Assembly (NCBI GenBank): GCA_016720905.1
Contig: JADKJT010000001.1
Coordinates: forward strand, 310,001-374,000
Origin: Gemmatimonadaceae bacterium
GTDB lineage: Bacteria; Gemmatimonadota; Gemmatimonadetes; Gemmatimonadales; Gemmatimonadaceae
Direction of reading: 5' to 3'
DNA length: 64,000 nucleotides
Shown: piece after piece, positions 62,301-64,000 of the stretch
How the letters are laid out: every line of letters begins with the position of its first letter
How positions within the stretch are numbered: position 1 is the stretch's first letter
Made by a program: the position numbers and the translations under genes
The notes under the pieces: model-generated
Databases searched by the model: none
What the model was told of the DNA's origin: nothing
What the model saw: the letters and a program-made list of their open reading frames with translations, nothing else

Positions 62301-62480
62301 CGCCATGACTTCCGGGCTGGCGCCCGGCAACGACGCATTCACCGTGATGGTGGGATAATCGATGGTGGGCAGATCGCTCACCGGTAGCCCGCGATACGCG
62401 ATGATGCCGAAAACGAGAATGCCGATCATGACCAGCGAGGTCATGACCGGCCGCTTGATCCAAATGGCGCTCATGTTCAC
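59373..62480 (-). CDS. RND multidrug efflux transporter (AcrB/MdtBC type)
   Basis: A 1035-residue inner-membrane pump. It has the N-terminal helix SAIWIKRPVMTSLVMIGILVFG and the proton-relay Asp pair in LAVGFVVDDAIVMLENVFRHLE. HAE1 family blocks are LALPFSLIGTCCVMW and FRPIMMTTMAALMGTLPIALGLGAGAESRQPLG. The last helices are VGVIMLIGLVKKNAIMMLDFA. It closely follows the MdtB/MdtC pattern. ATG 62480 overlaps the adaptor stop. It converges on the TonB receptor with a 39-base gap and no clear terminator. Confidence 0.96.
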   Translation of the reverse strand: MNMSAIWIKRPVMTSLVMIGILVFGIIAYRGLPVSDLPTIDYPTITVNASLPGASPEVMATSVATPLEQQFSTISGIDNITSSSSQGSVNVTLQFNLERDIDKAAADVQSAISKTLRQLPQGINPPSYNKANAADQPIAMYSFSTDQMTRTELNEYVETFVGQRLSTVSGVAQVQVFGSAKYAVRIQLDPGALVARGIGIDEVQQAVQAGNSNLPGGVLMGPNQSFTVQASGQLKNAAQYRQLVVAYRNNAPVRLGDLGNVLDDLQNQRGLSELNGRGNISLSIIRQPGVNTVAVSRGVHDALELLKPQLPASIRVEKIYDKADSIEESVNDVKITMSITLALVVMVIFLFLRNVRATVIPSLALPFSLIGTCCVMWALDFSLDNLSLMALTLAVGFVVDDAIVMLENVFRHLEMGKTPMQAALDGSKEISFTILSMTVSLVAVFIPLLFMPGLVGRLFREFAVTIGVAILVSGFISLTLTPMLCARFLRQGEGHSSSEGKWRSVERLYQASERGYVSSLGWIMRHRGMTMLFGAAMMATTVGLFMIIPKGFIPSEDTGRLSGSIEGPEGVGYDAMVAKVRAVAEIVRADTNVAFVLGSLGGGFGGSNSGRLQMTLKPRGQRPHVDQIMRDLTRATSRVPGVQVFFRNPPPINIGGRRGNSSYQISLQGSDIAQLYTAGRLLEQRLRDLPEIEGISSDLQVGNPQVGIEIDRERASALAVTATQIEQALYNSFGSRQISTIFTQTNQYWVIMELKPEYQRDPTALSQLFVRSQTGNLIPLGAVAKFTKGVGPQSIQHNGQLPAVTISYNLRAGVALGTAVDAVQREARNTLPSDVSSVLSGDTQAFAQAQSGLLALLVVAIFVIYVVLGILYESYIHPLTILSGLPFAAVGALATLLIFGKDLSVYAYVGVIMLIGLVKKNAIMMLDFAIEAERERGMSAMEAIVEAARVRFRPIMMTTMAALMGTLPIALGLGAGAESRQPLGLAVVGGLMFSQLVTLYVTPVVYTYLDGLQHRKKRVKDVRAVQGGLVPAAGD

Positions 62481-63715
62481 GGTGAATTGCCTCCGCGACC
62501 ACCAGTTTGCCCGCCACCGCGCCCGCTGCGCCCGCCACGTCCACCACGCCCCCCACGTCCACCGCCCGCACTGGGAACGTTCGAGCGCAGCTCAATCTTG
62601 GCCCCGTCGCTGAGCTTGTTTTGTCCTTCGACAATCACCTGCTCGCCGCCGACGAGCCCGCTGTCCAACTTCACGGCACCGCCGGTTTGCCGACCCACTT
62701 TCACGCCCACGCGCCTGGCCGTACCACTGTCCACCACATAGACAAACGATCCACTGGCAGTGGTGACCACGGCTTCTGCGGGAACCGTGACCGCATTGCT
62801 GTCGATCGACAACTCCAAACCAACGGTCACGAACTGACCGGGCCAGAGATTGCGATCCTCGTTCGCCACGCGCGCCTTGAGCAGCACCGAACCTGTCGCG
62901 CGATCGACGACGTTGTTGATGAACGTCAACATGCCCGTCGTCCGCAGCGTGCTGTCGCCGACATTCGGCTGCACCGAAACCGTCAAGGGCTTGTCGAGAC
63001 CGGCGCGACTGCGCATCTCCACGAAATCACGCTCCGGCACACTGAAGCGCACAAACACGGGTCGCAGTTCGTTGATCGTCACCAGCGGCGGATCGGCCTG
63101 CGCGCGCACCAGATTGCCCGCCTTGATGGCGAGTTGACCGGTCCGGCCGGCAATTGGCGCGCGAATCGTGGTGTTGTCGAGGTCGAGTTGCGCGCGCTGC
63201 ACGGCGGCGCGATCAGCGGCGACGGTCGCCCCCAACGCGTTGACATCGGTGAATGCCTGATCGACCTGCTGCTTGGTGATGTACCCGTCCTTCGCCAGAC
63301 CGGCAAAGCGCGTGGAGTCGCCGCGCGCACGCGACAACTGGGCCTCATCTCGCGCCAGCGTGCCGCGCACGCGATCGAGTTCCGCGCGAAACGGGCGCGA
63401 GTCGATCTGAAACAGCGTCTGTCCTGCGCGCACCTCATCGCCTTCGGTAATGGCCACGTTGGTCAGCATACCCGAGACCAGCGACTGCACCGAGACCGTG
63501 CGACTCGCTTCCACTTCGCCATTGGCGACGACGATGTACGGGAGCGGACCCACCGTGGCAGCCTTGACGGAAACCACCGGTGCCGGGCGCTGCGGGCGGG
63601 GCTTCTCCTTGCAGGCTTGCATGGCAAGAAGGGGCGCGGCCAGCAGGAGTCCGGCGCGAAGGATTCGAGGTGACGAAGGCCGCGCTGAGCGCGGCCCGAT
63701 ATCAATGGCGTGCAT
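62477..63715 (-). CDS. RND efflux periplasmic adaptor (HlyD/MdtA-like)
   Basis: A 412-residue membrane fusion protein. The N-terminus ends in a lipobox-like LLAMQACKEK (Cys35). It then has lipoyl-like ASRTVSVQSLVSGMLTNVAITEGDEV and TTIRAPIAGRTGQLAIKAGNLV around a short hairpin. The barrel includes VFVRFSVPERDFVEMRSRAGL, and the C-terminal tail is Gly/Arg-rich (GGRGGRGGRGGRSGRGG). ATG 63715 is preferred over an in-frame start at 63769. It pairs with the RND pump encoded immediately downstream; no OMF gene is adjacent. Confidence 0.93.
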   Translation of the reverse strand: MHAIDIGPRSARPSSPRILRAGLLLAAPLLAMQACKEKPRPQRPAPVVSVKAATVGPLPYIVVANGEVEASRTVSVQSLVSGMLTNVAITEGDEVRAGQTLFQIDSRPFRAELDRVRGTLARDEAQLSRARGDSTRFAGLAKDGYITKQQVDQAFTDVNALGATVAADRAAVQRAQLDLDNTTIRAPIAGRTGQLAIKAGNLVRAQADPPLVTINELRPVFVRFSVPERDFVEMRSRAGLDKPLTVSVQPNVGDSTLRTTGMLTFINNVVDRATGSVLLKARVANEDRNLWPGQFVTVGLELSIDSNAVTVPAEAVVTTASGSFVYVVDSGTARRVGVKVGRQTGGAVKLDSGLVGGEQVIVEGQNKLSDGAKIELRSNVPSAGGGRGGRGGRGGRSGRGGGQTGGRGGNSP

Positions 63716-63852
63716 TCGCAGGGGCGAACGGCGGAATACGAAGGCGCGCAGCTGCTGGCCTCTCTCCAACGACCAGGCGGCGCACCAAGGGACGCGTCAC
63801 AAGGACGCTCGCCAAGATAACGCCGCCGGAGCGAATTGCGTTGGGGGTCTAA

Positions 63853-63884
63853 GACGGGAGACGGGAGACGGGAGACCGGAGACG
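63853..63884. repeat. Tandem 7-bp repeat GACGGGA, about 4.5 copies
   Basis: Three exact GACGGGA units plus one GACCGGA and a partial copy lie upstream of the RND adaptor gene. This is the same motif as the tract at 39724-39758, in a different phase. The remaining sequence to the end of the window (63885-64000) shows no gene, RNA or clear signal. Confidence 0.85.
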
Positions 63885-64000
63885 AATGGTGGGGGGCTAA
63901 AGGCTCGTAAGCCCACGCTTGGGAGCTGTTTGCATCCGCAGCACCGGGCCTGTCCTCACTTTCGGCGCATCGCGGAGCTCGATTCTCAGGTCCCGTCCGA

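Noticed and set aside
1..64000. tRNA, rRNA or CRISPR arrays
   Set aside because: No cloverleaf-like sequence, rRNA segment or regularly spaced repeat was found in the gaps; the only tandem repeats are the 7-bp tracts.

Overview
This 64 kb GC-rich window looks like Gemmatimonadota or a close relative. That assignment is an inference from style: many OMF/RND/TonB-receptor systems, Ig-like secreted lipoproteins, an exported YtcJ-type amidohydrolase, a PEP-CTERM protein and very high GC. No rRNA or other taxonomic marker is present.

Region 1 (about 0-25 kb) is an extracellular polysaccharide and surface-protein locus. A minus-strand operon runs from a split Wzc-type tyrosine kinase/chain-length protein (9200-6766) through a Wza-type export protein, a WcaJ-type priming sugar transferase, three GT4 glycosyltransferases and a hexapeptide acetyltransferase. 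Divergent from it are a sigma-54 response regulator, citrate synthase, two GT2 glycosyltransferases and a complete dTDP-L-rhamnose set in the order A-C-D-B. A strong bidirectional terminator separates these from a minus-strand lipoprotein (Ig-like repeats plus an alpha-rich C-terminal domain). The leader of that lipoprotein gene carries what reads as a cyclic-di-GMP-I (GEMM-I) riboswitch. Next come another GT4 gene, a PEP-CTERM gene preceded by a textbook -24/-12 promoter, a degenerate IS5-like element, and a FemAB/CelD-like acyltransferase that is a paralogue of the one at the left edge. Together the genes suggest polymer synthesis and surface anchoring controlled by sigma-54 and c-di-GMP. 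A flippase, a polymerase and an exosortase are not in the window.

Region 2 (25-44.6 kb) is mixed housekeeping and accessory content: a secreted HExxH metalloprotease lipoprotein, acyl-CoA dehydrogenase, a VanZ-like protein, aldehyde dehydrogenase, a YggT protein, two tandem fasciclin proteins, an amidohydrolase, a BtuF-like protein, a TauE-like protein, an M42 peptidase, a HEAT-repeat protein, a proline iminopeptidase-like hydrolase, a PolX/PHP protein with a degenerate polymerase site, endonuclease III and a cyclophilin.

Region 3 (44.6-64 kb) is export-dominated. It holds a tetR-OMF-emrA-emrB-type operon behind a promoter and palindromic operator, an HD-domain protein, and an ECF sigma/anti-sigma/Spy-like/TolC/MacA-like/permease operon with no ATPase gene. 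It ends with a TonB receptor interrupted by an in-frame TGA and an RND pump with its adaptor.

A quality caution applies: seven protein-coding genes between 5 and 31.3 kb are each broken by one-base shifts, eight in all, mostly at G/C homopolymers. The priming sugar transferase probably carries a ninth. These look more like long-read consensus errors than biology, so such genes are described here by halves.
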